IMG/VR virus record: IMGVR_UViG_3300047472_000309
Span: 124,001 to 188,000 of that record
Source: a virus
Length of the DNA stretch: 64,000 bases
Direction: 5' to 3' (one strand)
Part shown: positions 57,243 to 64,000 of the stretch, piece by piece
Position numbering within the stretch: position 1 is the first letter of the stretch
Layout: each line of letters opens with the position of its first letter
Made by a program: the position numbers and the translations under genes
Notes under the pieces: model-generated
What the model was told of the DNA's origin: nothing
What the model saw: only the letters and a program-made list of their open reading frames with translations
The model's database searches: none

Positions 57243-57638
57243 ATGACTGCTGATACCCCAGTGACCACCATCCTCAGTGTGGTTCAAACAACTTCCAGCG
57301 GTGATCGTCCTAACAATCCCGGCATTATCCAGGAAGCCCAGCGTCTGGGTGTTCTGGAAGCAACCAATCCGACTAAACTCGGTGCTGCAGTCCTTGCGAA
57401 TCCGCAAGGGGTAGTGCTGAACTTTGCGCACGCGATCTTTGCGGCGATTGCGTTCACGAAAGAACGCGAAGAGCATGATGCGACGCAACCCAAACCGGTG
57501 ACCAGTGAGCAGGATCTGTGGCAGTACATCGAGCGCATGATTGCGAAGTGTAATGCCGCGGGTCTGGCCTTTACGATCACCCTGGATGAAAACGGGAAAA
57601 TGATTCCCGCCATCCAAAAAGCAGCGCCCACCGCGTAA
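57243..57638 (+). CDS. Hypothetical protein, 131 aa
   Basis: Rare plus-strand gene; ATG with GGAG upstream. Polar start, hydrophobic-ish middle (VVLNFAHAIFAAIAFTKE), C-terminus TFTITLDENGKMIPAI. Own terminator; expression may differ in time from the flanking minus-strand genes. Confidence 0.75.
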   Translation: MTADTPVTTILSVVQTTSSGDRPNNPGIIQEAQRLGVLEATNPTKLGAAVLANPQGVVLNFAHAIFAAIAFTKEREEHDATQPKPVTSEQDLWQYIERMIAKCNAAGLAFTITLDENGKMIPAIQKAAPTA

Positions 57639-57655
57639 CGCGAGGCAGACGCTTT

Positions 57656-57684
57656 CCCCCGGCCGCTGCCGGGGGTTTATGCCG
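57656..57684 (+). terminator. Plus-strand terminator
   Basis: CCCCCGGC/GCCGGGGG hairpin with CGCT loop followed by TTTATGCCG. Confidence 0.85.
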
Positions 57685-58275
57685 TCAATAGTCCGGCTGA
57701 ATCAGACGCTTGGCAGGCAACTGCTTGAAACCTTGCTTACCATTAATGCGCGGTTCATGCGCGAGGTGTTCGCGATACAGCGTAAAGTTAAACGTGCCAT
57801 CGCTGATGTGGTTATACACGTCGACTGCGGCCTTCTTCATGTTGTTCATGCCAGGATGTGCGTTCAGCGAATAATCCACTTCCAGCATATCGAGCAGTTC
57901 TTGGGCGATAGGGTGCGCACGACCATGCGGGCCACGAACTTTGCGCCAGACCAGGTAACGAATCCGGACCTTCGTGCGATCATCATCGAAACAGATGACT
58001 TTCGCCAGATGGTACGTGCTCGAGGCCTGGGTGCGTTTGGTCACCAGATCGCCGTGGAGCTTAAATTCAAATGCGACGTAACCGTCACCCGCTTCCTGTC
58101 CGTAAGTGAGCGCTTGCGGGTTCTGGGGATTGTTCAAGTTATGGCCCCGTACCCACGACAACAAAGTGAGTGCGAGGTCATGTAGATTCCGTTCAATCAA
58201 CGGCGTCAGCGATTGGGGCTGCTGCGTCTTTTCGTCGATACAGTTCCAGTCACGCAGCGTTTCCGTTGGGATCAT
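57685..58275 (-). CDS. Hypothetical protein, 196 aa
   Basis: ATG at 58275 with AAGGAG upstream. Mixed alpha/beta (VAFEFKLHGDLVTKR, AKVICFDDDRTKVRIRYLVW), basic C-terminus. Fold unclear. Confidence 0.75.
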   Translation of the reverse strand: MIPTETLRDWNCIDEKTQQPQSLTPLIERNLHDLALTLLSWVRGHNLNNPQNPQALTYGQEAGDGYVAFEFKLHGDLVTKRTQASSTYHLAKVICFDDDRTKVRIRYLVWRKVRGPHGRAHPIAQELLDMLEVDYSLNAHPGMNNMKKAAVDVYNHISDGTFNFTLYREHLAHEPRINGKQGFKQLPAKRLIQPDY

Positions 58276-58322
58276 CACCTAACTCCTTGTTATTGTTGAC
58301 ATCTCGGCCATATACAGCATAA

Positions 58323-58368
58323 AAGGAGGCTACCCCGTTAGTTTTACCTAGCGGGAATAGCGCTCCTT
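58323..58368 (-). terminator. Long-stem terminator
   Basis: AAGGAG..CTA..CCCG paired with CGGGG..TAG..CTCCTT over about 46 bases, followed on minus by TTATGCTG; ends the gene at 58383-59474. Confidence 0.7.
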
Positions 58369-58382
58369 ATGCTCGTTGTGAA

Positions 58383-59474
58383 TTAGAGCTTCACTTCTTC
58401 CATGTAAAACGGCTGCTTCAGGTACACCGAACCCACCGCCTTCTGGTCTTCGATGTCAATCAACTCCGCCCACACTTCTTCACTGCCCCGAACCAACTGC
58501 GACTTCAACGCCTGGAACGGCAAGGGTTCTTCACCCTGCGCCAGGTCCTTCACGTCGCTCATTTCCATCAGACTGCGCAACAACTCCACGCCCTCGTTCA
58601 TGCTGACGATGAGCGCTTCATCGGGTACGTAGTCTTCACTGGTCTGCCCATCGGCGGTGAGCCAGAGGTCCGCCATCGGTTCCCGCACGATGCGTACGGT
58701 GAAATGATGGGCGTCACTGATCTTCACTACCGTGCGCAGCAAATGCGTCTCGACGGTCTCCTCTCGATTCACGTCGACGATTTCGAGCACCACCTTCTCG
58801 TACCACCACAGCCCTTTGGAGGGGCTGCCGTCGGCGTCCTGGGGTACTTCTTCGGTATAGTCGGCCGGACGCCTACAGAGGTGCAGCTTGAGCTGCGACC
58901 AGCCATCGCTTTGCTCGAGTGCCGTGTCTGCGCTTTCCACCGACTCATGGTCCACACCGATTTCACCAATCGTCGCATCCTGCAATTGCTGGATGATCTG
59001 TCGCACTAAGTTAATGTGCCCGTAGAGGGTTGCTTCCTCCTTGTTCACGGTGAGGTTGATGTTGGCATCTTCGTCGACGTTGATATACACGTCATCCTGG
59101 CCTTCGCGCACGACTTTCAGCTGAAAAGCATCGGAGTCTTGCGAGCTGGCAGGCGCCTTGGCGCTATCGTCCATGTAGGCGATGCTGTGCATGATCGCAT
59201 CGTCATCGGTGCGCACGACGTACAGTGCTGCCACGTCCCCATCGAGTTGCTCTTTCAGACTGATGAAAAGCCCGTCGCCGATCTCATCATTGGCAATCGC
59301 CTCCAGCTTCGTAATCGCCATGGCCAGATCACTGAACTGGGCCGCCTGGTCGCGTTGCGCCCAGAATTCCCGATCGAACAAGAACGCGTAAAAGGCCTCT
59401 GCGGTGTTGCCGGACTTCACGCATTTGATCATGTACTGCGACTGCATCGGGCTGGTCGCTTGCAACTCATTCAT
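58383..59474 (-). CDS. Acidic hypothetical protein, 363 aa
   Basis: ATG with GAGGAG upstream. Strongly acidic (many Asp/Glu), apparently two repeated beta-rich domains: about 110-180 (QLKVVREGQDDVYINVDEDA) and 245-300 (HFTVRIVREPMADLWLTADG) share the 'VRE..D.(Y/L)(I/L)..D' pattern. Possibly a DNA mimic or scaffold by charge; function unknown. Confidence 0.8.
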   Translation of the reverse strand: MNELQATSPMQSQYMIKCVKSGNTAEAFYAFLFDREFWAQRDQAAQFSDLAMAITKLEAIANDEIGDGLFISLKEQLDGDVAALYVVRTDDDAIMHSIAYMDDSAKAPASSQDSDAFQLKVVREGQDDVYINVDEDANINLTVNKEEATLYGHINLVRQIIQQLQDATIGEIGVDHESVESADTALEQSDGWSQLKLHLCRRPADYTEEVPQDADGSPSKGLWWYEKVVLEIVDVNREETVETHLLRTVVKISDAHHFTVRIVREPMADLWLTADGQTSEDYVPDEALIVSMNEGVELLRSLMEMSDVKDLAQGEEPLPFQALKSQLVRGSEEVWAELIDIEDQKAVGSVYLKQPFYMEEVKL

Positions 59475-59488
59475 CTCACTGCTCCTCG

Positions 59489-59821
59489 TTAAGAACGGTT
59501 AAAAGAACCCAGGTCAAACGTGCTCTCCGCGTGAGCACCATCGCTCAGGGCTCGTTCGAGCGCCGAGGAGTTCGACATGAGATCGTCCATCTGTTTGATC
59601 TTCTCTTGCAGGAATGCATCCGGGTACTCGCCGCGGTTGATACGTTCGAGCACCACCGTGTAGTTCGCATCCATGAAATACTTCGCCAAGCGACGGCGGT
59701 AAAACTGGCGACGATCCTGCATGATCGCCCCCGACCCGCGCACCTTTTCGGCCTCCAGCGCTAGGTTATTGAGTTTCCGCACGAACTCTTGACCCAGCTC
59801 TTTCTGTGTGGTATCGGTCAT
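59489..59821 (-). CDS. Hypothetical helical protein, 110 aa
   Basis: ATG with GGAGG upstream; first gene after the element at 59867. Helical with a basic centre (MQDRRQFYRRRLAKYF). Not recognised. Confidence 0.75.
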   Translation of the reverse strand: MTDTTQKELGQEFVRKLNNLALEAEKVRGSGAIMQDRRQFYRRRLAKYFMDANYTVVLERINRGEYPDAFLQEKIKQMDDLMSNSSALERALSDGAHAESTFDLGSFNRS

Positions 59822-59866
59822 AATACTTCCTCCAAAGTTAACGACCTCGGTTGCATTGCTACTTGA

Positions 59867-59875
59867 TGATATATG
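59867..59875 (-). promoter_or_regulatory. Early-type promoter element (CATATATCA)
   Basis: Minus strand ACATATATCATC about 50 bases before 59821, near-match to TATATTAC. Confidence 0.5.
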
Positions 59876-59919
59876 TTTATTTTGTCCTTCAATAGAAAAG
59901 AAAAAGGAACCGGAGGACT

Positions 59920-59939
59920 CGGGAGCCCGAGGGCTCCCG
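59920..59939 (-). terminator. Terminator
   Basis: CGGGAGCCC/GGGCTCCCG hairpin after the gene at 59947-60642. Confidence 0.75.
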
Positions 59940-59946
59940 ATGCACC

Positions 59947-60642
59947 TTAGTGCAAGTCCAGCTCCGCCAATGCACGCGAACCGAAGGCGGTCACGCCGCC
60001 TGCCAGCCCGTCACGCTGCACTTCGCTCACCAGTTGAATGGTTTGCCGGGCGTAGCACAACTCCTGGACGTCGGTTTTAATCGGCGCCTGGGTAAAACCC
60101 ATGCGCTGCCACTCCCGCAGAATTTCCTCGGCCTTCTGCGTCGCGACGAGCTTGCTCACCCAGCAGCAATGCGCGTCGAACATCGGGTCACCCACGCCTG
60201 ACCACTCTCCCCCGACAAAGTGGTAGACCGGCATGTCGCTACCGCCGTACCAGAGGGACTCGTGTTCGCGTCCTTCCAGTGTGAGCTTGATCCCAAAGCG
60301 TCTCGATGGCTTACCTGCGATACGGTCCGATGCGGTTGTGATGATCTGGAAGGTGCTTTCCTTTGTCACCCGAATCACATCGGAGACGGCGTGCGGCGGC
60401 AAACCATCAATCTTGGAGCGGATCACTTCTTTGATGATGAGTTCGCGGATCTTGTCGTAATCCCCCGGATCACGGTAGTCAAAATCCACCAACCCGAGAC
60501 TGTCCATCGACGGTGTCAGCATGCCATCGGGTACGTGCACGGTGTCGGACACGACGAGCGTCCGCACGAGCTTATTGTCCTTATACGCTGGGTGGCGAAG
60601 TTCAAAGGTAATCTTCTTCACCCAGGTCGGTGCATTGTTCAT
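59947..60642 (-). CDS. Hypothetical protein, 231 aa
   Basis: Start ATG at 60642 with GAGGA upstream. Beta-rich N-terminus (WVKKITFELRHP), then 'MFDAHCCWVSKLVATQKAEEIL'. Not recognised. Confidence 0.75.
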   Translation of the reverse strand: MNNAPTWVKKITFELRHPAYKDNKLVRTLVVSDTVHVPDGMLTPSMDSLGLVDFDYRDPGDYDKIRELIIKEVIRSKIDGLPPHAVSDVIRVTKESTFQIITTASDRIAGKPSRRFGIKLTLEGREHESLWYGGSDMPVYHFVGGEWSGVGDPMFDAHCCWVSKLVATQKAEEILREWQRMGFTQAPIKTDVQELCYARQTIQLVSEVQRDGLAGGVTAFGSRALAELDLH

Positions 60643-60652
60643 TTCAATCCTC

Positions 60653-60751
60653 TTAGTGGCTGTAATAGCCATTTATCATACCGCCTATCAATGCACCCAG
60701 ACACAAGAGTGCAAAAATAAGATCGGCTATTGTTATTTTCAATTTACTCAT
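60653..60751 (-). CDS. 32-residue membrane peptide
   Basis: MSKLKITIADLIFALLCLGALIGGMI..., one hydrophobic helix with a basic start; ends 11 bp before the next gene. No ribosome site is evident, so translation is less certain. The 130 bases upstream can fold through GAACGG..AGGGC / GCCCT..CGTTC (about 60767-60842). Confidence 0.5.
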   Translation of the reverse strand: MSKLKITIADLIFALLCLGALIGGMINGYYSH

Positions 60752-60881
60752 GGCGCATCGTCGATTTTGAACGGAGAGAGGGCGAACGCTTAGCAGAGCG
60801 TGTGTCGCTTGCGAGCACAACGGTCTGTGCCCTCCCCCGTTCATGGAACAGTACTCACTCGATGATGCCACTACGTTAATT

Positions 60882-61619
60882 TTACCAACCGGTCCCGACT
60901 GACCAGCCACGGCCCCGAATGACGGCGTAACCACTGTCCCGATACACGGGATAGGGCTGGTAGTAACGCGGCTGTGAGCGCACCACATAACCCGGCTGGA
61001 CATAGACTGGTTGCGGGGCGATATACACCGGCCGGGGCGGCGGTTGATAGCCAGGCGGCGGATACGGGTCGTAGCCATACTCTTCCATGGCTTCTTGCCG
61101 ATTGCGCCAGCTCGGTGCACGCCCAAAGTCCGTAGCAGGCTGGTAGTAGCGCGGGTCCGGCTGCACGACATTCACCACAACCGGCGGCTGAGCAGCACGT
61201 ACGTACTGTTGCGGTTGCGGCTGATAGGCGACCTCAGCTTGTTGTTGGGGCGCAGCATAGACGGGCGCTGGCGCTTGACGCACAACAGGTTGAGGGATGG
61301 CAGCCACTTGGGCGGCTTGGGGGTAGCCTGCGTAAGCTTTCGGTAACGGCGGCAGGGGCGGATAGTTTTGGGCATCTTTTTCTTTTTGTTCTGCGGCGCC
61401 TTGTATCCGACCATTACGGAAGGCACGGGCGGTTCCCGTCATCGGGGCGGCAGGGTCTTCCTGCGCGCCGTCGATGTTGTACTGGCTTTCGGGGATGACG
61501 CGCTCATTCGGGGCGAGCGCAAGATCCTCAGTGCCATCATAGGCGCTGAGCGGGCCGTCTGCGAGCGCCGTGCTCGAGACACTAACAAGCAATGCAGCTG
61601 CTAACAGATGCTTAATCAT
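60882..61619 (-). CDS. Secreted Pro/Gln/Tyr-rich protein
   Basis: 245 residues, ATG with AGGAG upstream. Signal peptide about 1-21 (MIKHLLAAALLVSVSSTALA). The mature part is low-complexity with many PQP, YQP and PVY repeats (PPPGYQPPPRPVYIAPQPVY). Likely periplasmic or surface-exposed; may span or bind peptidoglycan. Function unknown. Confidence 0.8.
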   Translation of the reverse strand: MIKHLLAAALLVSVSSTALADGPLSAYDGTEDLALAPNERVIPESQYNIDGAQEDPAAPMTGTARAFRNGRIQGAAEQKEKDAQNYPPLPPLPKAYAGYPQAAQVAAIPQPVVRQAPAPVYAAPQQQAEVAYQPQPQQYVRAAQPPVVVNVVQPDPRYYQPATDFGRAPSWRNRQEAMEEYGYDPYPPPGYQPPPRPVYIAPQPVYVQPGYVVRSQPRYYQPYPVYRDSGYAVIRGRGWSVGTGW

Positions 61620-61652
61620 TACGTTCTCCTGAAAGAAAGCGACGTCATAAAC

Positions 61653-61674
61653 GCCCGAGGGGAAACCCTCGGGC
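61653..61674 (-). terminator. Terminator
   Basis: GCCCGAGGG/CCCTCGGGC hairpin with TTTC loop followed on minus by GTTTATGACG. Confidence 0.85.
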
Positions 61675-61694
61675 CGTATGCTGCTTAATGCTAC

Positions 61695-63356
61695 TTAACG
61701 CTTGACAGCGTGGCTACCAAAGCCTTCGGCGATCAGCGACTTGACGATGTCATCGAGCTCGTTCTTCTCGAACACGATGCCCTTGATGGTGACTTGCTGA
61801 TTCACCAACGACAGTTGCGAGACGGCGCCCGACTCACGGCCGTAGCCGAGCGCCCGCAGTTCTTCAACGAGCTGACGGCATTCGGCGAAGCTGAACTTCT
61901 CGCCCTTGATGGGAATGGCCAGTTCGATCAGAGGGGCGGCGATCGGCGCAGCCTTCGGGGTGACTTGCACGAGCGAGGGGGTGGCGTTGTACTTCGAATT
62001 GGTTGCGGCAGACATGTCTTCGGTTTCCTTGTTGTCGGCGATTTCGGGTTGTGCTGCGGGCTGCTCAGTTTGCACCGGCAGTTCTTGTTGCGGCGACTTC
62101 GCTTGGGCTGCTGCGCGCTGAGTGGCGTGATACGCCGCCAGCGGTTCGTTCACTTTCAGCTTCGGGTTGGCAATACCGGGCTTCAGTACCCAGACATTCG
62201 CGCGGCCTTCCTTGGAGATGTCGAACCACCCTTCGATGCCCAATGCCGAGAGACGATTGGTGATGCTCTTGGCTGACTGGCTTGGACGCACCAACTGCAC
62301 CAGCGTGATCACGTCCTCCGACTTGTACGGCTTGTGGTCGGACATCACCTTCCAGATGAGCGTGTTCAAATGGTCGTCTTCCGCCATCGTCGGGGCAAGG
62401 TCAATCACGGGATTCATCGGTGCTTCCGGGGTTGTGTTCACTTTCTCGACGGCTTCAGCCGAGGCCTCTTCCTGCGCCAGGACGCTCGCGCCGTCCACCT
62501 TCTCAGCACGCTCAGCATTGAGCGCATCGGAGACGATCGAGAACACTGAACCGACTTCGCGCGACGCCGAATGCAGCGGCGCGAAGTTGCCCTGCGCGCT
62601 GGATTCATACATCGCACCGACACGCACTTCGCGTTGGCTCTCGGCCGCGGACGCCGTGAGATTGCCACGGATCTGGGCGAGCGCCGTTTGCTCTTCCAGG
62701 AGCACCTGGTTCAGCGGCTTGGGCATCGGCACGTGCTTCTTCATCGAGTAGCGCATGCCGCCCGAACCACCATCGCGACGGTCGAAGTAGTTACGCGAGT
62801 TGATCATCGAATCGACCCGACGATTGATCTGCACGCGATCGAACTTGTACTCGGCCAGCATCGCACAGATTTCGTTCTTGGTGCGGGCCTTGTTATCGGA
62901 CATCACCTTCCAGATCGCCACATCCAGACCTTCTTCGAGGACGATGACGCCCTTGGGGTCCGGGGCTTGGCGAGTGCCCACTGGGTCAGTGAGCTTGAAC
63001 GCAGCGGCTTTGTTGCGGGCACTGGTGATGGTTTCCACCGGCTTACGCTTGAGGGTGTAAGTTGCGGGACGACCTGTAATAGTCATGATTTCGAATTTTC
63101 CTTCATTGACGAACTTGTTCATGAGAGCCGGAATCTGATCTGCGTCCGGATGCTTGGCCAAACAGCGCTGCACATCGCCTACCGTCCAACCCCGGTAGTT
63201 AGTCATCAGTGCGAGCATCGCCACGTCGATGTCTTCGAGTGCGGTCGGTGCGTTCTCAGCTGCCGCCAGTTGTTGCGCAAAAGGTTTCTCAGGCTTCGCC
63301 GGAGTGAACAATTGGTGAATGTTACGCAGATCTTTCAGGGCACGACCTTTAGCCAT
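61695..63356 (-). CDS. Protein with three winged-helix-like repeats
   Basis: 553 residues, ATG at 63356 (or GTG at 63359) with AAAGGAG upstream. Three ~65-residue repeats share 'D(V/H)(A/L)..(I/L)WKVMSD...K...EI...L' then a basic wing: about 40-105, 145-205 (LDVAIWKVMSDNKARTKNEI) and 330-395 (LNTLIWKVMSDHKPYKSEDV). Ala/Gln-rich linkers separate them; a fourth small domain ends the protein. Probably binds DNA at several sites, as a nucleoid-like or regulatory protein. Driven by an early-type promoter. Confidence 0.8.
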   Translation of the reverse strand: MAKGRALKDLRNIHQLFTPAKPEKPFAQQLAAAENAPTALEDIDVAMLALMTNYRGWTVGDVQRCLAKHPDADQIPALMNKFVNEGKFEIMTITGRPATYTLKRKPVETITSARNKAAAFKLTDPVGTRQAPDPKGVIVLEEGLDVAIWKVMSDNKARTKNEICAMLAEYKFDRVQINRRVDSMINSRNYFDRRDGGSGGMRYSMKKHVPMPKPLNQVLLEEQTALAQIRGNLTASAAESQREVRVGAMYESSAQGNFAPLHSASREVGSVFSIVSDALNAERAEKVDGASVLAQEEASAEAVEKVNTTPEAPMNPVIDLAPTMAEDDHLNTLIWKVMSDHKPYKSEDVITLVQLVRPSQSAKSITNRLSALGIEGWFDISKEGRANVWVLKPGIANPKLKVNEPLAAYHATQRAAAQAKSPQQELPVQTEQPAAQPEIADNKETEDMSAATNSKYNATPSLVQVTPKAAPIAAPLIELAIPIKGEKFSFAECRQLVEELRALGYGRESGAVSQLSLVNQQVTIKGIVFEKNELDDIVKSLIAEGFGSHAVKR

Positions 63357-63432
63357 CACAAACAGCTCCTTTATCTTCTTCGTTGATCAATTCAAGCCTA
63401 GGAGAAGAATGTACTACAACCTTCTCACTCCT

Positions 63433-63440
63433 GTTATATA
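63433..63440 (-). promoter_or_regulatory. Early-type promoter element (TATATAAC)
   Basis: Minus strand CAGCCCTATATAAC about 77 bases before the start at 63356; flanking CAGCCC is shared with the sites at 10724 and 41739. Confidence 0.6.
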
Positions 63441-63525
63441 GGGCTGATTTTATCTGGAATCCTTGATCTGGGTCCTCATTCCACCATAGACAGATCATGG
63501 CGAGCACGAGTAAAAACGGCATAGA

Positions 63526-63545
63526 CCCAGGGCCGTAGCCCTGGG
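63526..63545 (-). terminator. Terminator
   Basis: CCCAGGGC/GCCCTGGG hairpin followed on minus by TCTATGCCG; ends the gene at the right edge. Confidence 0.8.
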
Positions 63546-63551
63546 CATCGA

Positions 63552-64000
63552 TTAGGTCGGGTTCGACCAGACGATCTTGGCAATGGCCGCTGGATCGCTC
63601 AGCATCATCACCTGCACTTCGAGCTGGGCCTTTTGGGCGATGCACTTGCTAATCCAGTTAAAGCCATCGATGCCGACTTGCTGGATTTGCGCAGCGTTGT
63701 GACCGCGCATTGCCCAGTTGCTGTAGCGGTCCGCACACCAGAAGAGCACCGAGGTGAACCCCGGCAACATCGAGCGCTGCACCGCTGCATTCAGGTTCGC
63801 CTGATCCGTGCTTTTGGCCGGATAGTGGTAGACTGCCCCCAGCGCACTGGAATTGAAGCCACCGACAATAGCGGCTGCACAAGCGTCGTCGATTTGCTGG
63901 ATTTGCAGGTTCTGGATTTCCCCCAACGGCGTGGGGATGTCCGCCAGCGCTTCCGCATCACTGATCACCGTAGCACCGGCAGGCAGATCATGCGCGAACG
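63552..64000 (-). CDS. C-terminal part of DUF4376-containing tail-fibre-type protein
   Basis: The frame is open to the right edge, so the N-terminus lies outside. The visible 149 residues match DUF4376: VYHYPAKSTDQANLNAAV, FWCADRYSNWAMRGHNAAQI and QQVGIDGFNWI. This domain is typically at the end of phage tail-fibre or tail-fibre-assembly proteins. It suggests virion genes begin beyond the window. Confidence 0.85.
   Translation of the reverse strand, partial: FAHDLPAGATVISDAEALADIPTPLGEIQNLQIQQIDDACAAAIVGGFNSSALGAVYHYPAKSTDQANLNAAVQRSMLPGFTSVLFWCADRYSNWAMRGHNAAQIQQVGIDGFNWISKCIAQKAQLEVQVMMLSDPAAIAKIVWSNPT

Overview
The window is a gene-dense stretch (about 110 genes in 64 kb) of a large tailed-phage genome. 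Nearly every gene is on the minus strand, most genes are short and unrecognisable, overlapping stop/start pairs (TAATG, TGATG, ATGA) are common, and ribosome-binding sites are strong AGGAG types. Nine sites matching TATATTAC sit at the 5' ends of minus-strand transcription units. This resembles the early promoter element known from phiKZ-like jumbo phages. Together with the lytic, DNA-metabolism and host-takeover-type genes it suggests an accessory/early region of a phiKZ-related jumbo phage. Its host is a GC-rich Gram-negative bacterium, perhaps a betaproteobacterium; the host is inference only. No capsid, tail-sheath, polymerase or tubulin gene is visible to settle the classification.

Layout. 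1-1601 (+): end of one gene and a 440-codon possible virion protein. 1662-13648 (-): large unknown proteins, an AAA ATPase, small membrane proteins and a DNA-binding-like protein. 13782-15531 (-): an RNA cluster with a probable structured RNA, two very unusual tRNA-like genes, a normal tRNA-Tyr and an HNH homing endonuclease. 15663-24661: unknown families, a DnaQ-like exonuclease, a cyclophilin fused to a second domain, two long non-coding stretches and a holin candidate, followed by a DUF6527 protein. 25166-28960: a cluster of about twelve small membrane proteins. 29107-35937: unknown proteins and a LemA/TPM-like membrane module. 36061-36852 (+): a papain-like peptidase.

The most striking locus is 37309-40105. 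A minus-strand gene encodes a 421-residue protein with an IS110 Transposase_20/Nop-like domain and no visible nuclease. Divergently, on the plus strand, lies an array of 40 units with a 36-bp period, in which two short degenerate repeats alternate with two variable segments of about 10 nt, and the array ends in a plus-strand terminator. This is the architecture of a TIGR-Tas RNA-guided system.

40114-64000 (-): lytic transglycosylase, orphan HicB-like antitoxin, 2OG-Fe(II) oxygenase-like protein, dCTP deaminase with a large insertion, three members of a phage-specific paralogous family, HigA-like HTH protein, proteasome-like Ntn hydrolase, ribbon-helix-helix protein, a RecA/DnaB-like fragment with a damaged Walker A motif, a protein with three winged-helix-like repeats, and the C-terminal part of a DUF4376 tail-fibre-type protein. 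Transcription units mostly end in GC-rich hairpins followed not by a long U run but by a shared tail close to TTTATGCCG.
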